Assembly: GCA_016219165.1 (NCBI GenBank)
Contig: JACRCB010000161.1
Location: 1-6,835, forward strand
Source: Deltaproteobacteria bacterium
GTDB lineage: Bacteria > Desulfobacterota > GWC2-55-46 > DRQE01
Direction: 5' to 3'
DNA: 6,835 bases
Part shown: piece after piece, positions 1 through 6,628 of the stretch
Layout: each line of letters starts with the position of its first letter
How positions within the stretch are numbered: position 1 is the stretch's first letter
Translations under genes and position numbers: made by a program
Notes under the pieces: model-generated
The model's database searches: none
Told to the model about the DNA's origin: nothing
The model's input: only the letters and a program-made list of their open reading frames with translations

Positions 1-1
1 A

Positions 2-52
2 AACCTTTATAAAAAGGGTCCTATTCTAGTCAAGACCCTTTATAAAAAGGTT
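2..52. repeat. AT-rich imperfect inverted repeat (hairpin) at the window's left end
   Basis: Bases 2-20 can pair with 34-52 over 19 positions with only two A-A mismatches (9/45 and 12/42), leaving a 13-base loop (21-33). Each arm also contains the same direct motif CCTTTATAAAAAGG (4-17 and 37-50), so the structure is both an inverted and a direct repeat. No T-run follows it directly. It may be the terminator or 3' end structure of a gene left of the window, a protein-binding site upstream of the carbonic anhydrase gene, or part of the adjoining repeat element. The pairing is seen directly; the role is unknown. Confidence 0.6.
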
Positions 53-82
53 CTCTCAAGATACTTTTTCAGAGATTTCTTA
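49..82 (-). repeat. Dispersed repeat, copy 1 (inverted relative to 6732-6765)
   Basis: This 34-base segment matches the reverse complement of 6732-6765 at 31 of 34 positions, sharing GGTTCTCTCAA and ATACTTTTTCAGAG. A looser direct match lies at 6783-6819, with CAGAGATT and CTTA in common. It is non-coding and ends 34 bases before the carbonic anhydrase start. It abuts the hairpin at 2-52 and shares its last four bases. It is probably one member of a family of short intergenic repeats; its matching arm, if present, would lie outside the window or has been lost. Confidence 0.7.
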
Positions 83-116
83 AAACCTATTGGACTCTCC
101 TGAGCGGGGTTAGAAG

Positions 117-635
117 ATGTTGAGGGTTTATAAGGGTATTGCGCCGAAACTCCACGAAACCGTATACATCGAGGAGAGCGCCCAGATAATAGGGGACGTG
201 GAGATGGGCGCCTATACGAGCGTATGGTTCAATGCGGTGGTGCGCGGGGACGTCAATTACATAAGGATAGGGGAGAGGACGAACGTTCAGGATAATTCGG
301 TGCTGCACGTGACAAAGGACGTCTACCCGCTCATAATAGGAAGCGACGTGACCATAGGGCACGGCGTTATCCTCCACGGATGCACGGTCAGGGACAGATG
401 CCTTATCGGCATGGGCTCCGTTATCATGGATGACGCCCTGATAGGGGAGGACTCCATAGTGGGAGCCGGGGCGGTTGTCACGGAAAGGACAAATATCCCC
501 CGGAGGAGCCTTATACTCGGTGTTCCGGCAAGGGTCGTAAGGGGGCTTAAAGACGGGGAGGTGGAAAGGATACTGAAGGCCGCCGAGAATTACATGGAGT
601 ATACGAGAAATTATATCGAAGGCGGACACCCTTGA
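117..635 (+). CDS. Gamma-class carbonic anhydrase family protein
   Basis: This encodes a 172-residue left-handed beta-helix (hexapeptide-repeat) protein of the gamma-carbonic anhydrase/YrdA/CaiE-like family, usually cytoplasmic trimers with a metal site between subunits. The expected zinc or iron ligands are present as His64 (SVLHV), His82 (IGHG) and His87 (LHGC); the 5-residue spacing of the last two is typical. Arg43 and Asp45 (VVRGDV) and Gln58-Asp59 (NVQDN) match conserved structural and active-site residues. Length is normal for the short family that lacks the acidic loop of archaeal Cam. Many bacterial members show weak or no hydratase activity, so CO2 hydration is likely but not assured. 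The ATG at 117 has only a weak GGGG upstream (about 106-109). The Ppx/GppA gene begins 10 bases after its stop, suggesting co-transcription. Confidence 0.93.
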   Translation: MLRVYKGIAPKLHETVYIEESAQIIGDVEMGAYTSVWFNAVVRGDVNYIRIGERTNVQDNSVLHVTKDVYPLIIGSDVTIGHGVILHGCTVRDRCLIGMGSVIMDDALIGEDSIVGAGAVVTERTNIPRRSLILGVPARVVRGLKDGEVERILKAAENYMEYTRNYIEGGHP

Positions 636-645
636 AAATTTTCAG

Positions 646-1593
646 ATGAAATACGCATCCATCGATATAGGCACCAATACGCTGAGGCTCCTTGTGGCGG
701 ACGGCCTTGCGGACGGCAATATAAGGCCGCTTGCATACAGAAGGGCCATAACGAGGCTCGGAGGCCGGTACAGCGAAGGGTGCATAGATAAATACGCCGC
801 TGAAAGGACGTTCAATGCCATCCTGGAATTCAAAAAAGTCATGGACGAATACCGTGTGGAGAAAACCATTGCGGTTGCTACAAGCGTAGTGAGAAGGGCA
901 AAAAATAAGGATTGGTTCGTGAGCGAGGTAACGAAGAGGACCGGGATTGGCGTGTCCGTTATATCGGGGGACGAGGAAGGAAGACTCTCGCTTTTAGGGG
1001 TTATGACCGTAGTAGGCGGAGAGAAAGACCGGCTGATTATGGATATAGGCGGTGGGAGCACGGAGTTTATCCTGGCGCGGGGCGCAGTAATTTCGGGTAT
1101 ATGGAGCATGGAGATGGGGGTGGTGCACTTGGCCGAGAATTTTCTGAAGAGCGACCCCCCGGCGGACTGCGAGATTGAAAGGATGGACCGGGAGATAAGG
1201 GCGGTCATACGGAATCTGAAGAAGACAATGAAAGGAAGCGGAATCGCCGTCGAAGAATATTCGGAAAGAAACGGCGCTGAAATAGTCGGGACCGCCGGCA
1301 CCATAACGACCCTTGCGGCCATGGACCAGGACATTACGGAGTACGACAGGGGGAGGATAAACAACTATATCCTCTCCATTGACCGCATGAGGGCAATATG
1401 GAATAATCTCGTACGCCTTACCCTTAAAGAGAGGGAGAGGATACTTACGCTTGAAAAAGGGAGGGAAGACCTCATAATACCCGGGAGCCTGATAGCCCTC
1501 GCTGCGATGGATTCATTCGGTTTCTCATCCATGAGGGTAAGCGATGCGGGCCTGCTTGAGGGTGTGATACTTAACGAATTGCGTTTGACATGA
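646..1593 (+). CDS. Ppx/GppA family phosphatase (exopolyphosphatase / pppGpp phosphohydrolase), short form
   Basis: The 315-residue product is a single Ppx-GppA domain of the ASKHA (actin-like ATPase) fold, cytoplasmic, expected to remove terminal phosphate from polyphosphate and/or convert pppGpp to ppGpp. Visible motifs are the phosphate-1 loop at residues 7-12 (DIGTNT), SGDEEG at 107-112 with the catalytic-type Glu, the phosphate-2 loop DIGGGSTE at 133-140, GTAGT at 215-219, and GREDLIIPG at 262-270. It lacks the C-terminal HD-like extension of the roughly 500-residue E. coli Ppx and GppA, like many short bacterial forms. Substrate choice between polyphosphate and pppGpp cannot be read from sequence. 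No clear Shine-Dalgarno precedes the ATG at 646, only 10 bases after the previous stop, so translation may be coupled to the upstream gene. Confidence 0.93.
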   Translation: MKYASIDIGTNTLRLLVADGLADGNIRPLAYRRAITRLGGRYSEGCIDKYAAERTFNAILEFKKVMDEYRVEKTIAVATSVVRRAKNKDWFVSEVTKRTGIGVSVISGDEEGRLSLLGVMTVVGGEKDRLIMDIGGGSTEFILARGAVISGIWSMEMGVVHLAENFLKSDPPADCEIERMDREIRAVIRNLKKTMKGSGIAVEEYSERNGAEIVGTAGTITTLAAMDQDITEYDRGRINNYILSIDRMRAIWNNLVRLTLKERERILTLEKGREDLIIPGSLIALAAMDSFGFSSMRVSDAGLLEGVILNELRLT

Positions 1594-1618
1594 AGAACTT
1601 TTTTCATGAAAGGGTCAT

Positions 1619-1686
1619 CCGGCCTTAAAGTTTTAGAAAGGCCGGGCTTAATCTCAAGCCTCGCCGATGCGGGAGTTTTCCTTGAG
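1619..1686 (+). promoter_or_regulatory. Two possible hairpins in the guaB leader
   Basis: In the 112-base gap before guaB, CCGGCCTT (1619-1626) pairs perfectly with AAGGCCGG (1638-1645) around an 11-base loop. Then CTCAAG (1653-1658) pairs with CTTGAG (1681-1686), with a weaker CTC/GAG stem nested inside. The second hairpin ends five bases before the guaB Shine-Dalgarno at 1691-1699. Neither is followed by a T-run, so a classical terminator is unlikely. They could be a leader affecting guaB translation, an RNA processing site or a protein-binding site. I recognise no known purine riboswitch here. The pairing is seen; the role is a guess. Confidence 0.35.
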
Positions 1687-1705
1687 AAAAGAAGGAGGTT
1701 ACGCC

Positions 1706-3169
1706 ATGAAGAACCCGGACGCAAAGACAAATCTTACATTCGACGATGTTTTGCTCGTCCCCGCGTATTCGAAAACGCTGCCTCGCGATGTGGACGTTTC
1801 AACGAAACTTACAAACATGATTAGACTCAATATCCCGCTCGTAAGCGCGGCCATGGATTGCGTTACCGAATCAAGGATGGCAATAAGCCTCGCCCAGCAG
1901 GGCGGCATGGGTATTATACACAAAAACCTCACCATAGACGAGCAGGCGCACGAGGTGGATAAGGTCAAGAAATACGAGTCGGTCGTGATACTCAAACCCA
2001 AAACCCTCTCGCCCGAGGAGCGTGTCGGAGACGCGCTTAAGATAATGAGGGAGGAGCAGATATCCGGATTCCCGGTCGTTAAAGGGGATGTCCTGGTCGG
2101 GATAGTTACAAACAGGGATTTAAGGTTCGAGGAGAACACCCGGAAAAGGATATCCGCCATAATGACGAAGAGGGTCGTGACGGCCCCGGTCGGGGTGTCG
2201 ATAGAGAAGGCAAAAGCGATACTCCACCGGCATAGGATAGAGAAACTTCCGGTAGTAGACAGAAAGGGGAGGCTTCGCGGCCTCATCACGATGACCGATA
2301 TAGAAAAGAGGGAGAGGTTCGCGGATTCATGCAAGGACGCCCTGGGCAGCCTCATGGTGGGCGCCGCGGTAGGGGTTTCCTTTGACAGGGACAAAAGGGT
2401 GGACGCCCTTCTCCAAGCGGGCGCGGACTGCATCGTCGTAGATACGGCGCACGGCCACAGTAAAGGCGTTATAGAGGCGGTCAGGGCGATAAAGAAGAAC
2501 TTCAAATGCCAACTGATAGCGGGCAATGTGGCGACGGGCGAGGGCGTTGGGGCGCTCATAAAGGCCGGCGCCGACGCGGTAAAGGTAGGGGTGGGCCCCG
2601 GCTCGATATGCACCACGCGGATAGTGACGGGAGTGGGGGTCCCCCAGATAAGCGCGGTGATGGAGGCCGTAAGGGTGGCAAAAAGGAAAGGAATACCGGT
2701 CATCGCGGACGGCGGCGTTAAATACTCGGGCGACATAACAAAGGCGCTTGCCGCCGGCGCGCACTGCGTCATGATAGGGGGCCTCTTTGCAGGCACCGAG
2801 GAAAGCCCCGGAGAGACGGTGCTCTTCCAGGGCAGGACATTCAAGGTTTACAGGGGTATGGGTTCAATAGAGGCAATGAAAAAAGGCAGTAAAGACAGAT
2901 ACTTTCAGGAAGATGTTGAGAGCGAACTTAAACTCGTCCCCGAGGGTATAGAAGGCAGGGTCCCGCACAAGGGGCCGCTCCAGTCGACCATATTCCAGTT
3001 AATCGGGGGGCTTAGGGCGGGCATGGGATACTTGGGGTGCAGGACTATCGAAGAGGTGCACAGGAGGGCTAAGTTTGTGAGGCTGACCATTGCGGGATTG
3101 AGGGAGAGCCACGTCCATGACGTCCTGATAACAAAAGAGGCGCCCAATTATAAGATAGAGATAGACTGA
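1706..3169 (+). CDS. guaB: Inosine-5'-monophosphate dehydrogenase
   Basis: This cytoplasmic, usually tetrameric or octameric enzyme oxidises IMP to XMP with NAD+, the first committed step of GMP synthesis. The 487-residue product has the TIM-barrel catalytic core (about 1-92 and 210-487) interrupted by a Bateman module of two CBS domains (about 95-143 and 153-202), which in this family binds adenine and guanine nucleotides for allosteric control. The catalytic Cys302 sits in GPGSICTTRIVTGVG, the IMP-binding ADGGVKYSGD segment follows, and the mobile flap has Arg398-Tyr399 (DRYFQE). The start at 1706 is chosen because GAAGGAGGT at 1691-1699 sits six bases upstream and gives the usual family length; an in-frame ATG at 1667 would add 13 atypical residues without a ribosome binding site. 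guaA, its normal partner, lies 982 bases downstream beyond an insert. Confidence 0.98.
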   Translation: MKNPDAKTNLTFDDVLLVPAYSKTLPRDVDVSTKLTNMIRLNIPLVSAAMDCVTESRMAISLAQQGGMGIIHKNLTIDEQAHEVDKVKKYESVVILKPKTLSPEERVGDALKIMREEQISGFPVVKGDVLVGIVTNRDLRFEENTRKRISAIMTKRVVTAPVGVSIEKAKAILHRHRIEKLPVVDRKGRLRGLITMTDIEKRERFADSCKDALGSLMVGAAVGVSFDRDKRVDALLQAGADCIVVDTAHGHSKGVIEAVRAIKKNFKCQLIAGNVATGEGVGALIKAGADAVKVGVGPGSICTTRIVTGVGVPQISAVMEAVRVAKRKGIPVIADGGVKYSGDITKALAAGAHCVMIGGLFAGTEESPGETVLFQGRTFKVYRGMGSIEAMKKGSKDRYFQEDVESELKLVPEGIEGRVPHKGPLQSTIFQLIGGLRAGMGYLGCRTIEEVHRRAKFVRLTIAGLRESHVHDVLITKEAPNYKIEID

Positions 3170-3250
3170 TGGAAAAGAAGGCGGAAGGAAGGTTGAAGGG
3201 CCGGGGTGAATAAATCAGTCCTATTTTTGCTTAGATTATAAGGTGTAGAT

Positions 3251-3439
3251 ATGAAAAAAAATAAGGTGTTAGGGTTTGATGAAATTATGAGCCTCTATGA
3301 TGAATTGTTTCCTGATAGAAAAGGGATAAGGGTTGATCCAATGTTAAAGTCCGTTACCCCGAAAACCATAACCGAAAGGTTAAAAGAAGCCATCCGTCTT
3401 TCGGAAGAACTCATATGGAAAAGACCCTCAAAGAGATAA
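3251..3439 (+). CDS. Small protein of unknown family, upstream partner of nucleotidyltransferase
   Basis: The 62-residue product belongs to no family I recognise. It is charged and probably mostly helical, with no signal peptide or membrane segment. The N-terminal half carries FDEIMSLYDELFPDRKG, and a C-terminal amphipathic helix (about residues 40-56, TERLKEAIRLSEEL) ends in a basic tail. AAGGTG at about 3240-3245 gives a reasonable ribosome binding site five bases before the ATG, and TATAAG at 3237-3242 may be part of a -10 box without a clear -35. The last 25 bases overlap the next gene in another frame, a tight arrangement typical of toxin-antitoxin pairs. The first 60 bases of this region count to about 32% GC, against about 65% in one guaB line, suggesting a foreign origin. 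An antitoxin or accessory role is inferred from context only. Confidence 0.7.
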   Translation: MKKNKVLGFDEIMSLYDELFPDRKGIRVDPMLKSVTPKTITERLKEAIRLSEELIWKRPSKR

Positions 3440-3966
3440 TCAGGGTCCTTGAACATACGAGAGGCATTAAGGCTTATGCCCTTATAGGCGGGTTGGCTGT
3501 CGGCGGCTGGATTGCGCCAAGGGCAACAAAGGATATAGATATACTGGTTGATTTGTCTATTACCAATCGTTCCGCAATTGAAGAAATACTAAAGAAACTG
3601 TTGAATTCCGGTTTCAAAGGAGGCCTCGAAATAGGCGGCCCGGAAGACGATATAAAATTCTGCATAAAAGCCGTATCGAGCGGGAAGATTCCCGTTGATA
3701 TAATATTCGCCAGCCGGAAATGGGAAGCAGAGATTGCAGAAGAAGGCGTTGCGGTTCGGGTGTTGGAAGGCATTTCCATTCCTCTGGCTAAGCCGGAGGG
3801 GCTGATAGCGCTTAAACTGAGGGCCGGCGGCTTTCAGGATGTGGCGGATGCGGCAAGACTTTTGATGGAAGCCGATTACGACCTGCAAATATTACGTAAA
3901 CTAACAAAGAGGGCAAGGGTTGATAAAAGGCTTGAAAGGATGCTGGAAAAATTAGGGCTGACGTGA
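3415..3966 (+). CDS. MNT/AbiEii-like nucleotidyltransferase domain protein (possible toxin)
   Basis: The 183-residue product has the polymerase-beta-like nucleotidyltransferase signature: Gly25-Gly26 in LIGGLAVGGW, then Asp40 and Asp42 in TKDIDILVD as metal-binding residues, and a likely third carboxylate at Asp95 (VDIIF). The later segment AKPEGLIALKLRAGG followed by QDVADAARLL (about 125-150) is typical of the AbiEii/minimal-nucleotidyltransferase group, whose members transfer NMP from NTPs to RNA, tRNA or protein and often act as toxins or antitoxins. All expected catalytic residues are intact, so the protein is probably functional. Translation starts at ATG 3415 inside the preceding 62-codon gene (25-base overlap) with only a weak GGAAG upstream, suggesting coupled translation. 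Composition is AT-richer than the flanking gua genes. The target, and which gene of the pair is the toxin, cannot be told from sequence. Confidence 0.82.
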   Translation: MEKTLKEIIRVLEHTRGIKAYALIGGLAVGGWIAPRATKDIDILVDLSITNRSAIEEILKKLLNSGFKGGLEIGGPEDDIKFCIKAVSSGKIPVDIIFASRKWEAEIAEEGVAVRVLEGISIPLAKPEGLIALKLRAGGFQDVADAARLLMEADYDLQILRKLTKRARVDKRLERMLEKLGLT

Positions 3967-3997
3967 CTGAACGGAATGCCCGCCAAATGGTGAAACA

Positions 3998-4096
3998 ATG
4001 CCGGGTGTCAAAAATATGGAAACTACTAAAGAAGATGAATTTGAACACGAATTAGAGGTTTTCCGGACTGGAATCGAGTCTTGCATACGAAAGTAA
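3998..4096 (+). pseudogene. Short broken coding remnant, possibly the N-terminus of an AbiU2/HEPN-like protein
   Basis: A 32-codon reading frame from ATG 3998 to TAA 4096 contains KEDEFEHELEVFRTGIES (a second ATG lies at 4016). From memory this resembles the N-terminus of AbiU2-type HEPN proteins, which often read like ELEVFRTE(V/E)E followed by an aromatic-rich helix. Here the frame stops instead of continuing. Another short frame, GTG 3963 to TAG 4055 (30 codons), overlaps the nucleotidyltransferase stop as GTGA and runs into this one in a different phase. The simplest reading is a decayed or truncated third gene of the insert, ending just before guaA. The similarity is unverified recall on a very short stretch, so confidence is low. 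Confidence 0.3.
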
Positions 4097-4151
4097 TGGT
4101 CGCTGTTTTTAGCAAATGGAATCAAATTTTCCGTGAAGGAACATCTTTTTC

Positions 4152-5699
4152 ATGGACATCCACTCCTCAAAAATCCTCATCCTGGACTTCGGAAGCCAGT
4201 ACACCCAACTGATAGCGCGGAGGGTAAGGGAGGCCCATGTCTACTGCGAAATCCATCCTTACAATATAAGCCTTTCCGCCGTAAAACTCTTTAATCCCCG
4301 CGGCATCATACTTTCCGGCGGGCCTTCGAGCGTCTATGATAGAGGCGCGCCTACAATAGATAAGGAAATTTTCCGTCTCGCCGTCCCAATCCTCGGCATC
4401 TGCTACGGCATGCAGTTGACGTCTAAACTCCTCGGCGGCAGCGTCGAGAGGAGTAGGAAGAGGGAATACGGCCCGGCGACCCTCTTTATCGAAGATACCT
4501 CCGCCCTCTTCCACGGCCTCGGGAAAAAGCCCTTAAAGGTATGGATGAGCCACGGCGACAGGGTTGAAAGGCTCCCCCGCGGTTTTAAATCCATCGCCAC
4601 GAGCGCCAATTCCATATACGGCGCGATGGGAAATGAGAAATCCCGGATATACGGCGTGCAGTTCCATCCGGAGGTCGCGCACACGGAGCAGGGCGAAAGA
4701 ATCTTGAGGAATTTTATCTTGCGCATCTGCGGCTTGAAGCCCCTCTGGACCATGCGTTCGTTCATAGAAACAACCGTTGAGGATATCAAAAGAAAGGTAG
4801 GGGGCGGGAAGGTCGTATGCGGCATAAGCGGCGGGGTGGACTCGTCCGTTACGGCCGCGCTCGTGGCGAGGGCCGTCAAAGGCAGATTAACCTGCATATT
4901 CGTAGATAACGGGGTATTGAGGAAAGGGGAGGCGGAAAAGGTATACTCCACCCTTAAAAAGAATTTTAAGATGCGCATAAAAAAGGTGGACTCAAGCAGG
5001 AGGTTCTTTAAAAGGCTCAAAGGGGTTATTGACCCCGAAAGGAAAAGGAAGGCCATCGGGAACGAATTCATAAGGGTGTTCGAGGAGGAGGCGAAGAAGC
5101 TCAAAGGGGTTTGTTTCCTCGCGCAGGGGACCCTGTATCCGGACGTCATAGAGAGTGTTTCTTTCAAGGGGCCTTCCGCGACGATAAAGAGCCACCATAA
5201 CGTGGGGGGGCTCTTGAAGGGTATGAGGCTTACCCTCGTCGAGCCTTTGAGGGAACTATTTAAAGACGAGGTCAGAGGGGTGGGCAGCGAACTCGGATTT
5301 CCGGAGGAACTCGTCAACCGGCACCCCTTCCCAGGGCCCGGGCTTGCGATAAGGATAATAGGGGAGGTGACTCCCGAAAGGTGCGCCATACTGCGGGAGG
5401 CGGATTCCATAGTGCTGGAGGAGATCAAGGGGGCCGGACTCTATAAAGAGTTGTGGCAGGCATTTGCCGTGCTTCTTCCCATAAAGACGGTGGGGGTCAT
5501 GGGAGACGAGAGGACCTACGAGTGCGCGGTTGCGGTAAGGGCCGTTACGAGCGTTGACGGCATGACGGCGGACTGGGCGAGGCTGCCCTACGATGTAATG
5601 CAAAGGGTATCCTCGAGGATAATAAATGAGGTGAAAGGGGTCAACAGGGTCGTCTACGATATAAGCAGCAAACCGCCCGGCACCATCGAGTGGGAATAA
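4152..5699 (+). CDS. guaA: GMP synthase (glutamine-hydrolysing)
   Basis: This two-domain cytoplasmic enzyme converts XMP to GMP using ATP and glutamine, completing the guanine branch begun by guaB. The 515-residue product has an N-terminal class I glutamine amidotransferase domain (about 1-193) with the triad Cys84 (GICYGMQ), His172 and Glu174 (QFHPE). An ATP-pyrophosphatase domain follows with the PP-loop SGGVDSS at 226-232. The C-terminal dimerisation/XMP-binding domain carries HPFPGPGLAIR, a conserved GDERTYE segment and the ending KPPGTIEWE, a full-length bacterial C-terminus. AAGGA at 4136-4140 lies 11 bases before ATG 4152, a modest ribosome binding site. No clear promoter was found in the 185 bases upstream. 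The LOG-family gene begins 19 bases after the stop. Confidence 0.98.
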   Translation: MDIHSSKILILDFGSQYTQLIARRVREAHVYCEIHPYNISLSAVKLFNPRGIILSGGPSSVYDRGAPTIDKEIFRLAVPILGICYGMQLTSKLLGGSVERSRKREYGPATLFIEDTSALFHGLGKKPLKVWMSHGDRVERLPRGFKSIATSANSIYGAMGNEKSRIYGVQFHPEVAHTEQGERILRNFILRICGLKPLWTMRSFIETTVEDIKRKVGGGKVVCGISGGVDSSVTAALVARAVKGRLTCIFVDNGVLRKGEAEKVYSTLKKNFKMRIKKVDSSRRFFKRLKGVIDPERKRKAIGNEFIRVFEEEAKKLKGVCFLAQGTLYPDVIESVSFKGPSATIKSHHNVGGLLKGMRLTLVEPLRELFKDEVRGVGSELGFPEELVNRHPFPGPGLAIRIIGEVTPERCAILREADSIVLEEIKGAGLYKELWQAFAVLLPIKTVGVMGDERTYECAVAVRAVTSVDGMTADWARLPYDVMQRVSSRIINEVKGVNRVVYDISSKPPGTIEWE

Positions 5700-5718
5700 A
5701 CAAACGGGAGCGAAGATA

Positions 5719-6411
5719 ATGTCAATCGATGACCTAAAAGGAAAAGAGACATGGAGGCTTTTCAGGATATTGAGCGAGCTTGTCGAGGGCTTTGAGGAAC
5801 TCTCCGGCATAGGGCCCGCCGTATCCATATTCGGCTCGGCCCGGTTTTCCTCCAGGAATAAGTTCTACAAAAAGGCGGTCGAGGTGTCCCGCCTTCTTTC
5901 AGAGAACGGTTACGCGGTCATAACCGGAGGGGGAGGGGGGATAATGGAGGCCGCAAACAGGGGGGCGAAGACGAACAAGGGTGTTTCCATAGGGCTTAAC
6001 ATCACCCTGCCGAAGGAACAAAAACCGAACCAATACCAGACTCGGTCCCTGCAGTTCCGTTACTTCTTCGCCAGAAAGGTCATGTTCGTAAAATACGCCA
6101 TAGGGTACGTCTGTATGCCCGGCGGTTTCGGAACGCTCGATGAGTTCTTCGAGGCGTTAACGCTCATCCAGACCCACAAGATATATCCGTTCCCGCTTAT
6201 ACTCTTCGGCCATGAGTACTGGGGGCCTATAGTCTCGTTTATGAAAAGCACCATGGTAAGATACGGCACCGTGGACAGCGAGGAGTTGAATATCATAAAG
6301 ATAACCGACGACCCCCAGGAAGTGGTGGACATAATCAACAAGCACAGGGACTGGAAGATAAAGATGAAGGAGGTTGTAAAACTACCGTCCCCGGGCCAGA
6401 TAGAATTATAA
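5719..6411 (+). CDS. LOG-family Rossmann-fold protein (TIGR00730-like, putative nucleotide phosphoribohydrolase)
   Basis: The 230-residue cytoplasmic protein carries the LOG signature PGGFGTLDE at 134-142 (PGGxGTxxE), preceded by conserved Arg119-Lys120 (FARKVMF). Upstream are the Rossmann features IFGSAR (37-42) and ITGGGGGIMEAANRGA (68-83). Family members cleave the N-glycosidic bond of nucleoside 5'-monophosphates (cytokinin riboside monophosphates or AMP/GMP/IMP) to base and ribose 5-phosphate; older annotation as lysine decarboxylase is a misnomer. It is shorter than E. coli PpnN (about 450 residues) and lacks that protein's extra domains. GGGAG at 5706-5710 lies eight bases before ATG 5719. 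Its position after guaA suggests purine salvage or turnover. Natural substrate is unknown. Confidence 0.9.
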   Translation: MSIDDLKGKETWRLFRILSELVEGFEELSGIGPAVSIFGSARFSSRNKFYKKAVEVSRLLSENGYAVITGGGGGIMEAANRGAKTNKGVSIGLNITLPKEQKPNQYQTRSLQFRYFFARKVMFVKYAIGYVCMPGGFGTLDEFFEALTLIQTHKIYPFPLILFGHEYWGPIVSFMKSTMVRYGTVDSEELNIIKITDDPQEVVDIINKHRDWKIKMKEVVKLPSPGQIEL

Positions 6412-6427
6412 AAGGAGGGTCTTAAAT

Positions 6428-6628
6428 ATGCACGGAAGCGCCGGGCATGAACACGGCCATGAGGAGAAACTTAAAAGGATTTCAATCGCCCTCGAAGAAG
6501 GCCAGATAGAACTCTTAAGAGAGATAGCGAAGGAATATGCCGGAAAACTCGGACAGCGTTGGAGCATAAGCGCGGTGGTAAGGGTCGCGGTCGGAGACCT
6601 TCTGACCAAGATGGGCAAAATCGCATAA
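6428..6628 (+). CDS. Small ribbon-helix-helix-like protein with histidine-rich N-terminus
   Basis: The 66-residue product starts with a histidine-rich stretch (His2, His7, His9, His11) followed by a region resembling a CopG/Arc-type ribbon-helix-helix fold. That region has a short beta strand KRISIAL (16-22), helix 1 (about 23-38), a turn with GQRWS, and helix 2 (SISAVVRVAVGDLL, 46-59). Such proteins are dimeric DNA-binding regulators, often antitoxins or autorepressors, though this assignment rests on pattern alone. A strong ribosome binding site (AAAGGAGGG, 6411-6419) starts on the last base of the LOG gene's stop codon, so the two are surely co-transcribed. The histidines could bind metal, which would make this a metal-responsive regulator; that is speculative. 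Base composition resembles the neighbouring core genes. Confidence 0.75.
   Translation: MHGSAGHEHGHEEKLKRISIALEEGQIELLREIAKEYAGKLGQRWSISAVVRVAVGDLLTKMGKIA

Noticed and set aside
1585..1613. TTGACA (1585-1590) as a guaB promoter -35 box
   Set aside because: It overlaps the Ppx/GppA stop region and no plausible -10 lies 16-18 bases downstream; the best nearby hexamers match only about half of the consensus.
1667..1705. Upstream in-frame ATG for guaB adding 13 residues
   Set aside because: It has no ribosome binding site, whereas GAAGGAGGT lies six bases before ATG 1706, and the 487-residue product matches normal IMP dehydrogenase length.
1699..2844. Long open frame antisense to guaB
   Set aside because: It lies almost wholly within a clearly conserved gene and is explained by the strong codon bias of guaB; its translation shows no recognisable domain.
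3169..3213. A 14-codon frame (ATG 3169 to TAA 3213) overlapping the guaB stop as TGATG
   Set aside because: It is very short, purine-rich and of low complexity; it may be chance or the worn edge of the insert.
4403..5428. Long open frame antisense to guaA
   Set aside because: It is a shadow of the conserved GMP synthase reading frame, without a ribosome binding site or recognisable domain.
6394..6511. 12-base direct repeat GGCCAGATAGAA at 6394-6405 and 6500-6511
   Set aside because: Both copies encode GQIE in two unrelated proteins with the local codon bias; chance is the simplest explanation.
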